Shown one piece after another: positions 23,937 to 33,342 of a DNA stretch of 64,000 nt. The notes under the pieces are model-generated. The model saw only the letters and a program-made list of their open reading frames with translations, was not told the DNA's origin and did no database searches. Source of the DNA: Alistipes senegalensis (GTDB lineage Bacteria; Bacteroidota; Bacteroidia; Bacteroidales; Rikenellaceae); contig JAMPDE010000002.1 of assembly GCA_023665825.1 (NCBI GenBank), forward strand, positions 528,354 to 592,353, given 5' to 3'. A program made the translations under genes and the position numbers. How positions within the stretch are numbered: position 1 is the first letter of the stretch; every line of letters starts with the position of its first letter.

Positions 23937-25247
23937 ATGCGCAAAATTTCGATTTTCATACTCTTGTTTTCGTTCGCAGCCGGAGAATTCGCCCCGTTGC
24001 AAGCACAACCGGCCCTCACGTCGGGACGCGAACCCGCGCGCAGCGAATGGCGCGGCTATCCGTCGCAGGAAGAGGCGGCCGCCGCAAGCACGGCCGACCA
24101 CCGCTATCTGCACAATCTGACGGAGTGGACGCAAGCGGACGGCATATTCAGCACACCGTTCACCGTGCCGTTCGGCTGGGTCAACCGGCAAGTGCTGTTC
24201 CACTTGGATTCGGCGACGGCCGCCTACGAAGTACTCGTCAACGGCCGCCCCGTCGGTAATAATGCCGATCCGTGCGTACCTGCCGAATTCAACGTCACCA
24301 AATACACGCACGAAGGGCGCAACACGCTCGAAATCAAACTGCGGCCGGCCGCCGAAACCGCCCCGCTCGAAAGCTGGCGCACCGATTCGCAACCGACGAT
24401 CGGCAACGCATGGGTCGCGAGCCGGCCGACCCTGCATATCCGCGATGTACTGACGCACACACAATCGAGCGGCAACGGAGCGGCGACGGCCGACATCGGA
24501 TTGGTCGTCAGAACCCGGTCGCTCAATCCGCGCACGTCGCGCATCCACTACGAACTGCTCGCACCGACCGGCGAACGCATCGCGGGCGGCACGCAGCCGA
24601 TTACGCTCGAAATGCGCGGCGAAGACACCTTGCATTTCTTGGCGGCCGTGCCCGACACGCTGCTATGGAGCCCCGAACGCCCCGTACAATGCACGCTGCG
24701 GCTGAAAACCCAGCACGAGGGACGGTTCGTCGAATATGCAGAACTGCCACTGGGATTCCGCACCGTCGCAACGGATAAGGCGGGGCAGCTATCGCTGAAC
24801 GGACGGGAAACAATGTTGTTGAGCTGCGAAGCGGCACCCGACATCCCGCTGCAAGAACTGACCGCCCTGCGCGAAAAGGGATTCAATACGCTGCGGCTGA
24901 AAGCCGGAACCGTACGGCCGGGACTTTACGCCGATTGCGACCGCACGGGGATGCTGGTCATCGCACAAGCCCCCGTCGACACGAGCAAGAGCGGCCCCTC
25001 ACGCAAGATAGGAGCCAATCCGTCGAACGACCCGCGCTGGAAAGAGCATTTCATCGAACGCGTCGAAGATGCCTATCATGCCGCAAAACGGCACCCGTCG
25101 GTCATCGCGTTCGGGCTGGCCGAAAATTCGGCGAACGGCATCTGCCTGTACGAAAGCTATCTGTCGGTCAAGCAGTTCGGCGACGACCGCCCGTTCATCT
25201 ATCCGGACGGCGGCAACGAATGGAACAACGACCCGCTGAAAAAATAA
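23937..25247 (+). CDS. Truncated, probably non-catalytic GH2-family-like protein
   Basis: A 436-residue secreted protein (signal peptide about residues 1-23). It has the layout of LacZ-like GH2 enzymes: a sugar-binding jelly roll (FSTPFTVPFGWVNRQVLFHLDS), an immunoglobulin-like domain, and the start of the TIM barrel up to HPSVIAFGLAENSANGICLYESY. In active enzymes that last segment reads SLGNEAGNG, with Glu as acid/base; here the Asn-Glu order is inverted to Glu-Asn. The protein stops about 30 residues later, before the nucleophile. It therefore looks like a degraded or repurposed carbohydrate-binding protein. Confidence 0.72.
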   Translation: MRKISIFILLFSFAAGEFAPLQAQPALTSGREPARSEWRGYPSQEEAAAASTADHRYLHNLTEWTQADGIFSTPFTVPFGWVNRQVLFHLDSATAAYEVLVNGRPVGNNADPCVPAEFNVTKYTHEGRNTLEIKLRPAAETAPLESWRTDSQPTIGNAWVASRPTLHIRDVLTHTQSSGNGAATADIGLVVRTRSLNPRTSRIHYELLAPTGERIAGGTQPITLEMRGEDTLHFLAAVPDTLLWSPERPVQCTLRLKTQHEGRFVEYAELPLGFRTVATDKAGQLSLNGRETMLLSCEAAPDIPLQELTALREKGFNTLRLKAGTVRPGLYADCDRTGMLVIAQAPVDTSKSGPSRKIGANPSNDPRWKEHFIERVEDAYHAAKRHPSVIAFGLAENSANGICLYESYLSVKQFGDDRPFIYPDGGNEWNNDPLKK

Positions 25248-25304
25248 CGGGTTCCGTCGTTGCACCCGGCGAACCCGATGCAACCACCGCAATACTATAA
25301 CAGA

Positions 25305-25331
25305 AAAGGCCCCTCCGAACGAGGGGCCTTT
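25305..25331 (+). terminator. Bidirectional intrinsic terminator
   Basis: An 11-bp perfect stem (25305-25315 with 25321-25331) with a 5-nt loop, flanked by A and T runs, between the convergent GH2-like and folD genes. It ends the long minus-strand nucleotide block as well. Confidence 0.9.
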
Positions 25332-25351
25332 ATCGTAGCAAGATAGACGGG

Positions 25352-26209
25352 CTACCGCTCCATTCGGCGCAGGAAGCACTCGATGGTATTTTCCATCAGG
25401 CAGCAGATCGTCATCGGGCCGACACCGCCCGGCACCGGCGTGATGACCGATGCGCGCGGCTCCACCTCCGCAAAATCCACGTCGCCGCACAACTTGCCCG
25501 TTTCGGGATCGCGATTGACCCCCACATCGATCACGGCGGCACCCTCGCGCACCATATCGCCCTTGATGAACTTGGGGCGTCCGACGGCCACGACCAGAAT
25601 ATCCGCCTGCCGCGTGACAGCCCCCACATCGGGCGTACGGCTGTGCGCCATCGTTACCGTCGCGTTCGCATCGAGCAGCAGTTTCGACACGGGCAAGCCC
25701 ACGATATTGCTGCGGCCGACCACGACGGCGTGCCGCCCCTCGATTTCGACGCCCGCCGCACGCAACAACCGCAAGATGCCTTTCGGCGTACAAGGCAGCG
25801 TACAAGGCTGTTTCTGCCACAACGCCGCGACATTGGCCGGATGGAATCCGTCGACATCCTTCGCACGGTCGATAGCGGCAATCACCCGGTCGGTGTCGAT
25901 GTGCTTCGGCAAAGGCAACTGCACCAAGATGCCGTCCACGTCGGAATCGACGTTCAATTGCGCGATGAGGTCGAGCAGTTCCGGTTCCGAAATCGTCGCA
26001 GGACGCCGCAGGGTCGTATTCCGAATCCCCACTTCGGCCGAAGCCTTCGCCTTACCGGTCACGTAACTGACACTGGCAGGATCATCGCCGACCAGAATGA
26101 CCGCCAAATGGGGCGTACGCCCGTATTTTTCGGGAAACGCAGCAACCTGCGCCGCCATTTCGACCTTCAAACGGGCCGACAACTCCTTACCGCTGATGAT
26201 TTTCGCCAT
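25352..26209 (-). CDS. folD: Methylenetetrahydrofolate dehydrogenase / methenyltetrahydrofolate cyclohydrolase
   Basis: Interconverts 5,10-methylene-THF, methenyl-THF and 10-formyl-THF. The 285-residue enzyme starts at MAKIISGKEL and has the active-site Lys in SYVTGKAKASAEVGI, VDGILVQLPLPKHID, the KDVDGFHP motif, the NADP-binding GRSNIVGLPVSKLLL and PGGVGPMTICCLMENT. It supplies the 10-formyl-THF used by PurN and PurH, which explains its place at the end of the purine block. It overlaps the upstream membrane protein gene by 23 bp. Confidence 0.96.
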   Translation of the reverse strand: MAKIISGKELSARLKVEMAAQVAAFPEKYGRTPHLAVILVGDDPASVSYVTGKAKASAEVGIRNTTLRRPATISEPELLDLIAQLNVDSDVDGILVQLPLPKHIDTDRVIAAIDRAKDVDGFHPANVAALWQKQPCTLPCTPKGILRLLRAAGVEIEGRHAVVVGRSNIVGLPVSKLLLDANATVTMAHSRTPDVGAVTRQADILVVAVGRPKFIKGDMVREGAAVIDVGVNRDPETGKLCGDVDFAEVEPRASVITPVPGGVGPMTICCLMENTIECFLRRMER

Positions 26210-26663
26210 ATATCGCTTGTTTGATTTGTCCGAAAGGTATATAAAAATGCAATGCACAGAATCCGACCGTCCACAATCCGCCCATGCTCAACGCCTGATT
26301 GGGAACGGTAAGCGTCGGCCCCTCTTCGACGCAGAGCTCTTCCGCACCGATATGGAACGACAAAACGCACATTGCCAACCCTACCAGAATTCCGCACGGC
26401 GCCAACCACCACCGCCGACGCCACCGGTCGTTCAACCGGTAGATGAACCGCAACGGCAAACCGACCACTCCCAACAGGGCAACCGTTACGACGGTCAGTA
26501 GGAACATCCAAGCCGAATTGAGAGCAAAGGCGAAGAGCCCCTCCACGCCACTCCAATCCCACCAAACCGTGACCGCAAGATTCATTGCAGTGATTATTCC
26601 CACAGCCAGCGGAAACTGGTAAACGACATGCCACTCGCGACGTATCAGACCCGGAATCCGCAT
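26187..26663 (-). CDS. Predicted inner-membrane protein
   Basis: A 158-residue protein with four hydrophobic segments (about residues 17-35, 44-66, 84-102 and 125-148) and no motif I recognise. Its ATG overlaps the purD stop (TGATG) and its end overlaps folD by 23 bp, so it is translated as part of the purD-folD transcript. Position suggests, but does not show, a role near nucleotide or folate metabolism. Confidence 0.75.
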   Translation of the reverse strand: MRIPGLIRREWHVVYQFPLAVGIITAMNLAVTVWWDWSGVEGLFAFALNSAWMFLLTVVTVALLGVVGLPLRFIYRLNDRWRRRWWLAPCGILVGLAMCVLSFHIGAEELCVEEGPTLTVPNQALSMGGLWTVGFCALHFYIPFGQIKQAIYGENHQR

Positions 26664-27910
26664 CAATCCTCGAAAGCCAAATGACCGATGTCGGTACGGT
26701 GGAACAGGTTCTCGCAGTCGATGCGGGCGACGTTGCGCAAAGCGGCCGCACGTGCATCGGCCAAAGTCGCACCCCGACCCAAAATGAACAGCACGCGGCC
26801 GCCATTGGTCAGCACGCGGCCCTCCTCGTCGCGGGTTCCCATGTGGTAAACCGTATCATCGACCGCATCCAACCCTTTGATTTCGATTCCTTTCGCATAA
26901 TCGCCCGGATAACCTTTCGACGCCAGCACAATGCCGAGCGTCGCGAAATCGTGCCACTGCAAAACAGCCTCGCCTCCGTCGGCCACCGCACAAAAAACAT
27001 CGACGATATCCGAAGCCAGTCGCGGCAGCACCACCTCCGTTTCGGGGTCGCCGAAGCGTGCATTGAACTCGATGACCTTGATTCCCTGCGGCGTTTTCAT
27101 CAGCCCACCATAAAGCACGCCCGTGAAAGGACTCCCTTCGGCGACCAGCGCAGCGGCAACGGGCCTCATGATGTGTTCCAACGCGTAACGCTCGTCGTCG
27201 GGCGTGATGAACGGCACGGGCGAATAGGCCCCCATGCCGCCCGTATTGGGCCCCTTGTCGCCATCGAACGCCCGTTTGTGGTCCTGCGCCGACACCATCG
27301 GCCATACTTTCTCACCCGACACGAAGCACATGAACGAAAATTCGGGCCCCGTCAGGCACTCCTCGACGACCACGCGCCCCGCGCCGAAGCGATCGTCCAA
27401 CAACATGTCGCGCAGGGCAGCGTCGGCCTCTTCCAACGTTCCGGCGACGACGACTCCCTTACCGGCAGCCAATCCGTCGTACTTCAAGACGATGGGCACA
27501 CCCTGCCGCTCGACGTAGGTGCGGGCCTGCTCGTAGTCGTCGAACGAGCAATAAGCGGCAGTCGGGATTCCGTGCCGCGTCATCAGCTCTTTGGCGAACT
27601 CTTTGGACGATTCGATGCGGGCGGCCGCTTTCGTAGGACCGAAAATCCGCAGACCGACCGCGCGGAACGTATCGACGATGCCGGCGGCCAAAGCCGCTTC
27701 GGGCCCGACGACGGTCAGCCCGATTCGTCGCTCGACGGCGAAGTCGCGCAAATGCTTGACGTCGGTTTCGCGAATGGCGACGCACTCGGCCTGCCGGGCG
27801 ATACCGGCGTTACCGGGTGCGCAATAGATTTTTTCGACCTGCGGCGACCGCGCCAACGCATCGACGATGGCGTGCTCGCGGCCGCCGGAACCGATAACCA
27901 AAACTTCCAT
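26663..27910 (-). CDS. purD: Phosphoribosylamine-glycine ligase
   Basis: Second step of purine synthesis: ATP-dependent joining of glycine to phosphoribosylamine. The 415-residue ATP-grasp enzyme starts MEVLVIGSGGREHAI, with GPEAALAAGIVD, the ATP-grasp YDGLAAGKGVVV, and the PurD signature QDHKRAFDGDKGPNTGGMG. It is separated from purH by a terminator but continues in the same direction. Confidence 0.97.
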   Translation of the reverse strand: MEVLVIGSGGREHAIVDALARSPQVEKIYCAPGNAGIARQAECVAIRETDVKHLRDFAVERRIGLTVVGPEAALAAGIVDTFRAVGLRIFGPTKAAARIESSKEFAKELMTRHGIPTAAYCSFDDYEQARTYVERQGVPIVLKYDGLAAGKGVVVAGTLEEADAALRDMLLDDRFGAGRVVVEECLTGPEFSFMCFVSGEKVWPMVSAQDHKRAFDGDKGPNTGGMGAYSPVPFITPDDERYALEHIMRPVAAALVAEGSPFTGVLYGGLMKTPQGIKVIEFNARFGDPETEVVLPRLASDIVDVFCAVADGGEAVLQWHDFATLGIVLASKGYPGDYAKGIEIKGLDAVDDTVYHMGTRDEEGRVLTNGGRVLFILGRGATLADARAAALRNVARIDCENLFHRTDIGHLAFED

Positions 27911-27976
27911 ATTTTTTCTATTTACTATCAGCGGCGCGAACGGGTGGAACAGCACAGCGACCCGCTCTCGCCCACT

Positions 27977-27997
27977 AAAAACCCGTTCTTAACGGGT
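27977..27997 (-). terminator. Intrinsic terminator directly after purH
   Basis: On the minus strand, a 7-bp stem (27991-27997 with 27981-27987), loop AAG and five U residues. The stem begins at the last base of the purH stop codon. A near copy of this element lies after the adenosine-kinase-like gene. Confidence 0.8.
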
Positions 27998-29526
27998 CAG
28001 TGCTTAAAATGGCGTTCGCCCGTGAACAGCATCGCGATACCGAGTTCGTTCGCCTTGCGAATCGAATCCTCGTCGCGCACCGAACCGCCCGGCTGGACGA
28101 TGGCCGCGACGCCGAACTCGCCAGCCAACGTCACGCAATCGTCGAACGGGAAAAATCCGTCGGAAGCGAGCACCAGCCCCTCGTTATGACCGGCCGTGTG
28201 CGCCACGCGAAGCGCGATTTCGGCCGACCCGATGCGATTCATCTGACCGGCCCCGATGCCCAGCGTCTGGCCCTCCTTGACGACGACGATCGCATTGGAT
28301 TTCACGTGCTTGACGATCCGCCAAGCGAAATCCAGATCGGCCATCCGCGCATCGGCGGGCCGTTTCTCGGTGACGCACATATCGGCCGTTACGGAGCAGG
28401 TCGAAGTGTCCAAATCCTGCACCAGCAAACCGCCGTTGACGCTGACGTACTGCCCCACGTCGCCCGCCGCATCGTCCATCGGCACCTCCAACAACCGCAG
28501 GTTCTTCTTGGTTCGGAGCACTTCGAGCGCATCGTCGTCGAACTTCGGCGCCATGACGATTTCCAGAAAAACGGGCTTCATCAGTTCGGCCGCCTCGCGC
28601 GTCACGGTGCGGTTGGTCGCGACGATACCGCCGAAAATCGACACTTTGTCCGCCTCGTAAGTCTTCGTCCACGCTTCGACGACATCCTTGCCGACAGCCG
28701 CGCCGCAGGGATTCATGTGTTTCAAGCCGACGCAGAACGGCTCGCGGAATTCGCGCACGATGCACAGCGCGGCGTTGGCGTCCTGTATATTATTATAAGA
28801 CAACTCCTTACCATTCAACTGCCGGGCGAATGCCAGCGAATAGGGCACGGGTTGCTGCTCGCGGTAGAATTTGGCCGACTGGTGCGGATTCTCGCCGTAG
28901 CGGAGCGACTGCGCAAGGGTGTACTCCAAGAACAGTTTCTCTTCCAGACCGGCCTGCGCCCGCATGTAGGTGGCGATCATCGCGTCGTACTGGGCCGTAT
29001 GCGTATAGGCTTTGGCCGAGAGTTGCAGACGGGTCTCCTTGCGGGTCGTCCCCTCGCTGCGAATCTCGTCGAGCACGCGAGTGTAATCCGCAGGGTCGCA
29101 GACCACCGTCACGTCGGCCCAGTTCTTGGCCGCCGAGCGCAGCATCGACGGGCCGCCGATGTCGATGTTCTCGACCGCCTCCTCCATCGTAACCCCCGCT
29201 TTGGCAATGGTCTGCCGGAACGGATAAAGGTTCACGCACACCATGTCGATGTATTCGATGCCGTTGTCGCACAGTGCCTGCACGTGCTCCGGCAAGTCGC
29301 GGCGAGCCAACAGACCGCCGTGCACCGCAGGGTGCAAGGTCTTGACCCGTCCGTCGCAGATTTCGGGAAAACCCGTCACGTCGCTGATGTTCAACACCTC
29401 GATGCCGCTTTCGCGCAACAGTTTCATGGTGCCGCCGGTGGCGATGATCTCCCACCCCGCCAGCCGCAGGCCGCGCGCGAACTCCACGACACCCGTCTTA
29501 TCGCTTACGCTGATTAACGCTCTCAT
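27997..29526 (-). CDS. purH: Bifunctional AICAR transformylase / IMP cyclohydrolase
   Basis: Last two steps to IMP. The 509-residue protein starts MRALISVSDKTGVVEFARGL (IMP cyclohydrolase domain, with FPEICDGRVKTLHPAVHGG) and continues with the transformylase domain (GKELSYNNIQDANAA, KHMNPCGAAVG, and FPFDD...QPGGSVRDE). It is last in the purE-to-purH series, 26 bp after purN. Confidence 0.97.
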   Translation of the reverse strand: MRALISVSDKTGVVEFARGLRLAGWEIIATGGTMKLLRESGIEVLNISDVTGFPEICDGRVKTLHPAVHGGLLARRDLPEHVQALCDNGIEYIDMVCVNLYPFRQTIAKAGVTMEEAVENIDIGGPSMLRSAAKNWADVTVVCDPADYTRVLDEIRSEGTTRKETRLQLSAKAYTHTAQYDAMIATYMRAQAGLEEKLFLEYTLAQSLRYGENPHQSAKFYREQQPVPYSLAFARQLNGKELSYNNIQDANAALCIVREFREPFCVGLKHMNPCGAAVGKDVVEAWTKTYEADKVSIFGGIVATNRTVTREAAELMKPVFLEIVMAPKFDDDALEVLRTKKNLRLLEVPMDDAAGDVGQYVSVNGGLLVQDLDTSTCSVTADMCVTEKRPADARMADLDFAWRIVKHVKSNAIVVVKEGQTLGIGAGQMNRIGSAEIALRVAHTAGHNEGLVLASDGFFPFDDCVTLAGEFGVAAIVQPGGSVRDEDSIRKANELGIAMLFTGERHFKH

Positions 29527-29552
29527 AAGGTAACTTTATTTATTCGTTTGTT

Positions 29553-30122
29553 TTATTCTTTTCGTTTCAACACGCCCGCTATCGCCCGGACGTAGAGTGC
29601 GTGTTCCACCGCATGGATTCGGGAAAGCAGCTCCTCCTTGTCGCCGCCGTCGTACCCGAAAGCCTCTTGCGCGATGATGCGCCCGCCGTCGATCGAAGCG
29701 TCGACGTAATGCACCGTAACGCCGAAAACCTTCACGCCGTATTCCAATGCCTGCTCAACAGCATGCGCCCCGCGAAAAGCGGGCAGCAACGAAGGGTGGA
29801 TGTTGATGATCCTGCCTTCATAAGCCTGCAACAACGTATCGCCCACGATGCGCATGTAACCCGCCAAACAGACCAATTCGACCTCCGCCGCATCGAGCCG
29901 CCGGACGATTTCCGCTTCGTAATCGGCTTTCGAGGCGTACTCTCGCGCCGAAAAGACGAAACAAGGGACTCCGTGAGCGGCCGCCCGTTCGACGACCTTC
30001 GCGCCGGGCCGGTCGCAGACGACGAGCACCGCCCGAGCATCCAGCCCGCCCTGTTCGCAGGCCGAAACGATGGCCTCGAAATTCGTCCCCTCGCCGCTGG
30101 CGAAAACCGCAATCCGGTGCAT
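29553..30122 (-). CDS. purN: Phosphoribosylglycinamide formyltransferase (folate-dependent)
   Basis: Formylates glycinamide ribonucleotide with 10-formyl-THF, third step of the pathway. The 189-residue protein starts MHRIAVFASGEGTNFEAI and carries the catalytic set: Asn in IINIHPSLLPAF with its His, and HYVDASIDGGRIIAQ with Asp. The ATG lies 2 bp after the purM stop. No formate-using purT is present in the window. Confidence 0.96.
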   Translation of the reverse strand: MHRIAVFASGEGTNFEAIVSACEQGGLDARAVLVVCDRPGAKVVERAAAHGVPCFVFSAREYASKADYEAEIVRRLDAAEVELVCLAGYMRIVGDTLLQAYEGRIINIHPSLLPAFRGAHAVEQALEYGVKVFGVTVHYVDASIDGGRIIAQEAFGYDGGDKEELLSRIHAVEHALYVRAIAGVLKRKE

Positions 30123-30124
30123 GC

Positions 30125-31150
30125 TCAACGGATGACGACGCCCGGTTTGTCGGTAATCCGGCCGATGACCGAAGCCCGTTCGCCGGCAGCGGTCAACAAG
30201 TCGATAGCCTGCTGCGCTTCGGCGGCGTCGAGCGCGATGACCATGCCGATGCCCATGTTGAAGATGTTGAACATCTCGCGGTGCGGCACGCGGCCGTATT
30301 TTTCGAGGAAGCGGAAGACGGGCAGAATCTCCCACGAACCCTCGTCGATTTCGATGCCCTGCCCCTCGCGGAGGATGCGCGGGATGTTTTCGTCGAATCC
30401 GCCGCCCGTGATATGGCTGATGCCGTGCACGTTGCAGCGGCGGACGACCTCCAACACCTGCTTCACGTAGATTTTCGTCGGGGTCAGCAGCACCTCACCC
30501 AACAGCTTGTTCGACAGCTCAGGGTAAGAGCGGTGCAGGTCGAATCCGTTGTCGTCGACGATTTTGCGCACGAGGCTGAACCCGTTGGAGTGGACGCCGC
30601 TCGAAGCGATGCCGACGAGCACATCGCCCACAGCGACTTTCGAGCCGTCGATCAGCTGCGATTTCTCGACGGCACCGACCGTAAATCCGGCAATGTCGTA
30701 TTCGCCGTCGGCATACATGCCCGGCATCTCGGCCGTCTCGCCGCCGACCAGCGCGCAACCGGCCTGACGGCACCCTTCGGCGACACCGGCGACGATCGCT
30801 TCGATTTTCTGCGGCTCGTTGCGGCCGACGGCCACGTAGTCGAGAAATTCGAGCGGTTCGGCCCCCTGCGCCAAGACGTCGTTGACGCACATGGCCACCG
30901 CGTCGATGCCGATCGTATCGTGCTTGTCCATCGCGAAAGCCAGTTTCAGTTTGGTGCCCACGCCGTCGGTACCGCTGACCAACACCGGCTCGCGGAAACC
31001 GAGCGCCGAAAGGTCGAACATCCCGCCGAACGCGCCGATATTGCCCATCGACCCGATGCGCGCGGTCGAAGCCACGTGTTTCTTGATGCGACGCACCACT
31101 TCGTATCCGGCTTCGAGATTCACGCCGGCCTGTTCATAAGATTGAGCCAT
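30125..31150 (-). CDS. purM: Phosphoribosylformylglycinamidine cyclo-ligase
   Basis: Closes the imidazole ring to give AIR. The 341-residue protein has the PurM pattern [34 protein letters not shown], and [18 protein letters not shown]. It is 11 bp after purF and 2 bp before purN. Confidence 0.97.
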   Translation of the reverse strand: MAQSYEQAGVNLEAGYEVVRRIKKHVASTARIGSMGNIGAFGGMFDLSALGFREPVLVSGTDGVGTKLKLAFAMDKHDTIGIDAVAMCVNDVLAQGAEPLEFLDYVAVGRNEPQKIEAIVAGVAEGCRQAGCALVGGETAEMPGMYADGEYDIAGFTVGAVEKSQLIDGSKVAVGDVLVGIASSGVHSNGFSLVRKIVDDNGFDLHRSYPELSNKLLGEVLLTPTKIYVKQVLEVVRRCNVHGISHITGGGFDENIPRILREGQGIEIDEGSWEILPVFRFLEKYGRVPHREMFNIFNMGIGMVIALDAAEAQQAIDLLTAAGERASVIGRITDKPGVVIR

Positions 31151-31161
31151 AGTTTTTCCGT

Positions 31162-32580
31162 TTATTTATCATCCTTGTTCGCCTGCGTCACGGACTGGTA
31201 CAACGCCGTCGGGTAGTTGCCCGTGAAACAAGCCATGCACAACTCGCTGCGTCCGCCCGCCTGCAACAACGCTTCGGGCGAAAGGAACCGCAACGAATCG
31301 CAACCGATTTCGCGCCGCACCTCCTCGACGCTCTTGTGCGCCGAAATCAACTCGTCGTAAGTCGAGGTGTCGACCCCGTAAAAGCAGGGGCTCATCATGG
31401 GCGGCGAAGCAATGCGCACATGCACGGCGGAAGCCCCCGCGTCTTTGAGCATCGCAACGATGCGCCGCGACGTAGTACCCCGCACGATAGAGTCGTCGAT
31501 GAGGACGACCCGTTTGTCCCGCACAATCGTGCGCACGGCCGAGAGTTTCATCCGCACGCCCTTTTCGCGCAGCTCCTGCGTGGGCTGGATGAACGTGCGG
31601 CCGATATACTTGTTCTTGATAAGCCCCATTTCGTAGGGCAGGCCGCTCGCTTCGGCATAACCCATCGCGGCGCTCAAACTCGAATCGGGCACGCCCACGA
31701 CGATGTCGGCGTCGGCCGGAGCCTCCTGCCACAGCAGGCGTCCCGTCTCCTTGCGGAACGCGTGGACGTTGCACCCCTCGATGTCGCTGTCCGGCCGCGC
31801 GAAGTAGATGTACTCCATCGAACACATCTGGCGGCGTTTGTATTGCGAATAATCGCGGCTGCGCAGCCCGTGCGCGTCGATCGTGACGATTTCGCCCGGC
31901 TCGACGTCGCGCAGGAACTCCGCACCCAGCACGTCGAAAGCGCACGTCTCACTCGACACGACGTACCCGTCGCCCAAACGCCCGATAGAAAGCGGCCGCA
32001 GGCCGTATTTGTCGCGGCAGGCGTAAATGCGGTTCGCCGTCATGATGAGAAAGGCGAACGCCCCTTCGAGCATGTTCAGCGCGTCGATAATGGCGAAGAT
32101 GCGCGGACGGTCGTGGTAGCGGGTCTCTTTCTTGATGAGGTGGGCGAGGATTTCGCTGTCCGAAGTCGACTGGAAAAGGCTGCCCTTATTTTCAAGGTAC
32201 TGCCGCAGCTGAACCGAATTAACTAAATTGCCGTTGTGCGCCAGCGCGAAATCGCCCGTATTGTGGCGGAACAGAAACGGCTGGATGTTCTCGCTCGTGT
32301 TGCCGCCCGACGTGGAATAACGCACGTGGCCGATGGCCGTTTCGCCCGCAAGGCCGGACAGTTTGTCGCCGTTGAAGACTTCGGTGACCAATCCCGCGCC
32401 CTTGACGCGGTGGAACCGGCCCTCCGAATCGACGCTCACGATGCCGCACCCCTCCTGCCCGCGATGCTGCAAGGCATGCAGGCCGTAGTAGGACAACGAA
32501 GCGGCGTTCGGCACCCCGAAGATCCCGAACACACCGCACTCCTCGTGCAACTCGCGGTCGTTCATCACCTGCTGCACCAT
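31162..32580 (-). CDS. purF: Amidophosphoribosyltransferase
   Basis: First committed step of purine synthesis. A propeptide of 9 or 14 residues (start at M6 or M1) precedes the catalytic Cys in [25 protein letters not shown] belongs to the glutaminase domain, and [17 protein letters not shown] is the PRPP loop. Four cysteines in [24 protein letters not shown] and [10 protein letters not shown] match the iron-sulfur cluster ligands of Bacillus-type PurF, so the enzyme is probably of the cleaved, oxygen-sensitive 4Fe-4S type. Confidence 0.96.
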   Translation of the reverse strand: MVQQVMNDRELHEECGVFGIFGVPNAASLSYYGLHALQHRGQEGCGIVSVDSEGRFHRVKGAGLVTEVFNGDKLSGLAGETAIGHVRYSTSGGNTSENIQPFLFRHNTGDFALAHNGNLVNSVQLRQYLENKGSLFQSTSDSEILAHLIKKETRYHDRPRIFAIIDALNMLEGAFAFLIMTANRIYACRDKYGLRPLSIGRLGDGYVVSSETCAFDVLGAEFLRDVEPGEIVTIDAHGLRSRDYSQYKRRQMCSMEYIYFARPDSDIEGCNVHAFRKETGRLLWQEAPADADIVVGVPDSSLSAAMGYAEASGLPYEMGLIKNKYIGRTFIQPTQELREKGVRMKLSAVRTIVRDKRVVLIDDSIVRGTTSRRIVAMLKDAGASAVHVRIASPPMMSPCFYGVDTSTYDELISAHKSVEEVRREIGCDSLRFLSPEALLQAGGRSELCMACFTGNYPTALYQSVTQANKDDK

Positions 32581-32581
32581 G

Positions 32582-33298
32582 CTACCCGAGCGCCTTTTTC
32601 AACCGTTCGAGAATCTCCTCGTAGGCCTCGCGCACGCGGCCCAAGTCGCGGCGGAAGCGGTCTTTGTCGAGTTTTTCGTTGGTCGAAGCATCCCACAGAC
32701 GGCACGTGTCGGGCGAAACCTCGTCTGCCAAGACGATTTCGCCATCGGAGGTCTTGCCGAATTCGATTTTGAAGTCGATGAGGTTGATGTTCATCTTGGC
32801 GAACATGCCTTTCAGCACCTCGTTGATGCGGGCCGTCATGGCATAAATCCGCTCCAACTCCTCGTAGGTGACGGCACCGAGCGCAACGGCGTGGTGGTCG
32901 TTGATAAGCGGGTCGCCGAGTTCGTCCTTTTTGTAGCAGATGTCGTAGATGACGTTCGACGGCTTCGTCCCCTCCTCGATGCCCAGACGCTGCGCCATCG
33001 AACCGGCAATGACGTTGCGGACGATGACTTCGAGCGGAATGATGCTGACGCGGCGGCAAAGCTGGTCGCGCTCGTTGAGCGTCTCGATGTAGTGGGTCGG
33101 GATGCCGGCTTTCTGCAACTCGTGGAAAATCAAGGTCGAAATGGCGTTGTTCAATACGCCCTTGTTTTCGATGGTCGCTTTCTTGATGTTGTTGAAAGCC
33201 GTCGCGGCATCCTTGTAGTGGATGATGATCCGTTCGGGGTCGTCGGTCAGGAAGACCTGTTTCGCTTTGCCCTCGTAGAGCATTTCGAGCTGTTTCAT
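32582..33298 (-). CDS. purC: SAICAR synthetase
   Basis: ATP-dependent addition of aspartate to CAIR. The 238-residue protein starts [16 protein letters not shown] and has [14 protein letters not shown] and [11 protein letters not shown]...[14 protein letters not shown], the PurC signatures. The start codon of purF lies 1 bp past its stop. Confidence 0.97.
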   Translation of the reverse strand: MKQLEMLYEGKAKQVFLTDDPERIIIHYKDAATAFNNIKKATIENKGVLNNAISTLIFHELQKAGIPTHYIETLNERDQLCRRVSIIPLEVIVRNVIAGSMAQRLGIEEGTKPSNVIYDICYKKDELGDPLINDHHAVALGAVTYEELERIYAMTARINEVLKGMFAKMNINLIDFKIEFGKTSDGEIVLADEVSPDTCRLWDASTNEKLDKDRFRRDLGRVREAYEEILERLKKALG

Positions 33299-33342
33299 AT
33301 TCTTATTAATTTTTTCTTGAATTTCGGTCAAATGCCTTACGT

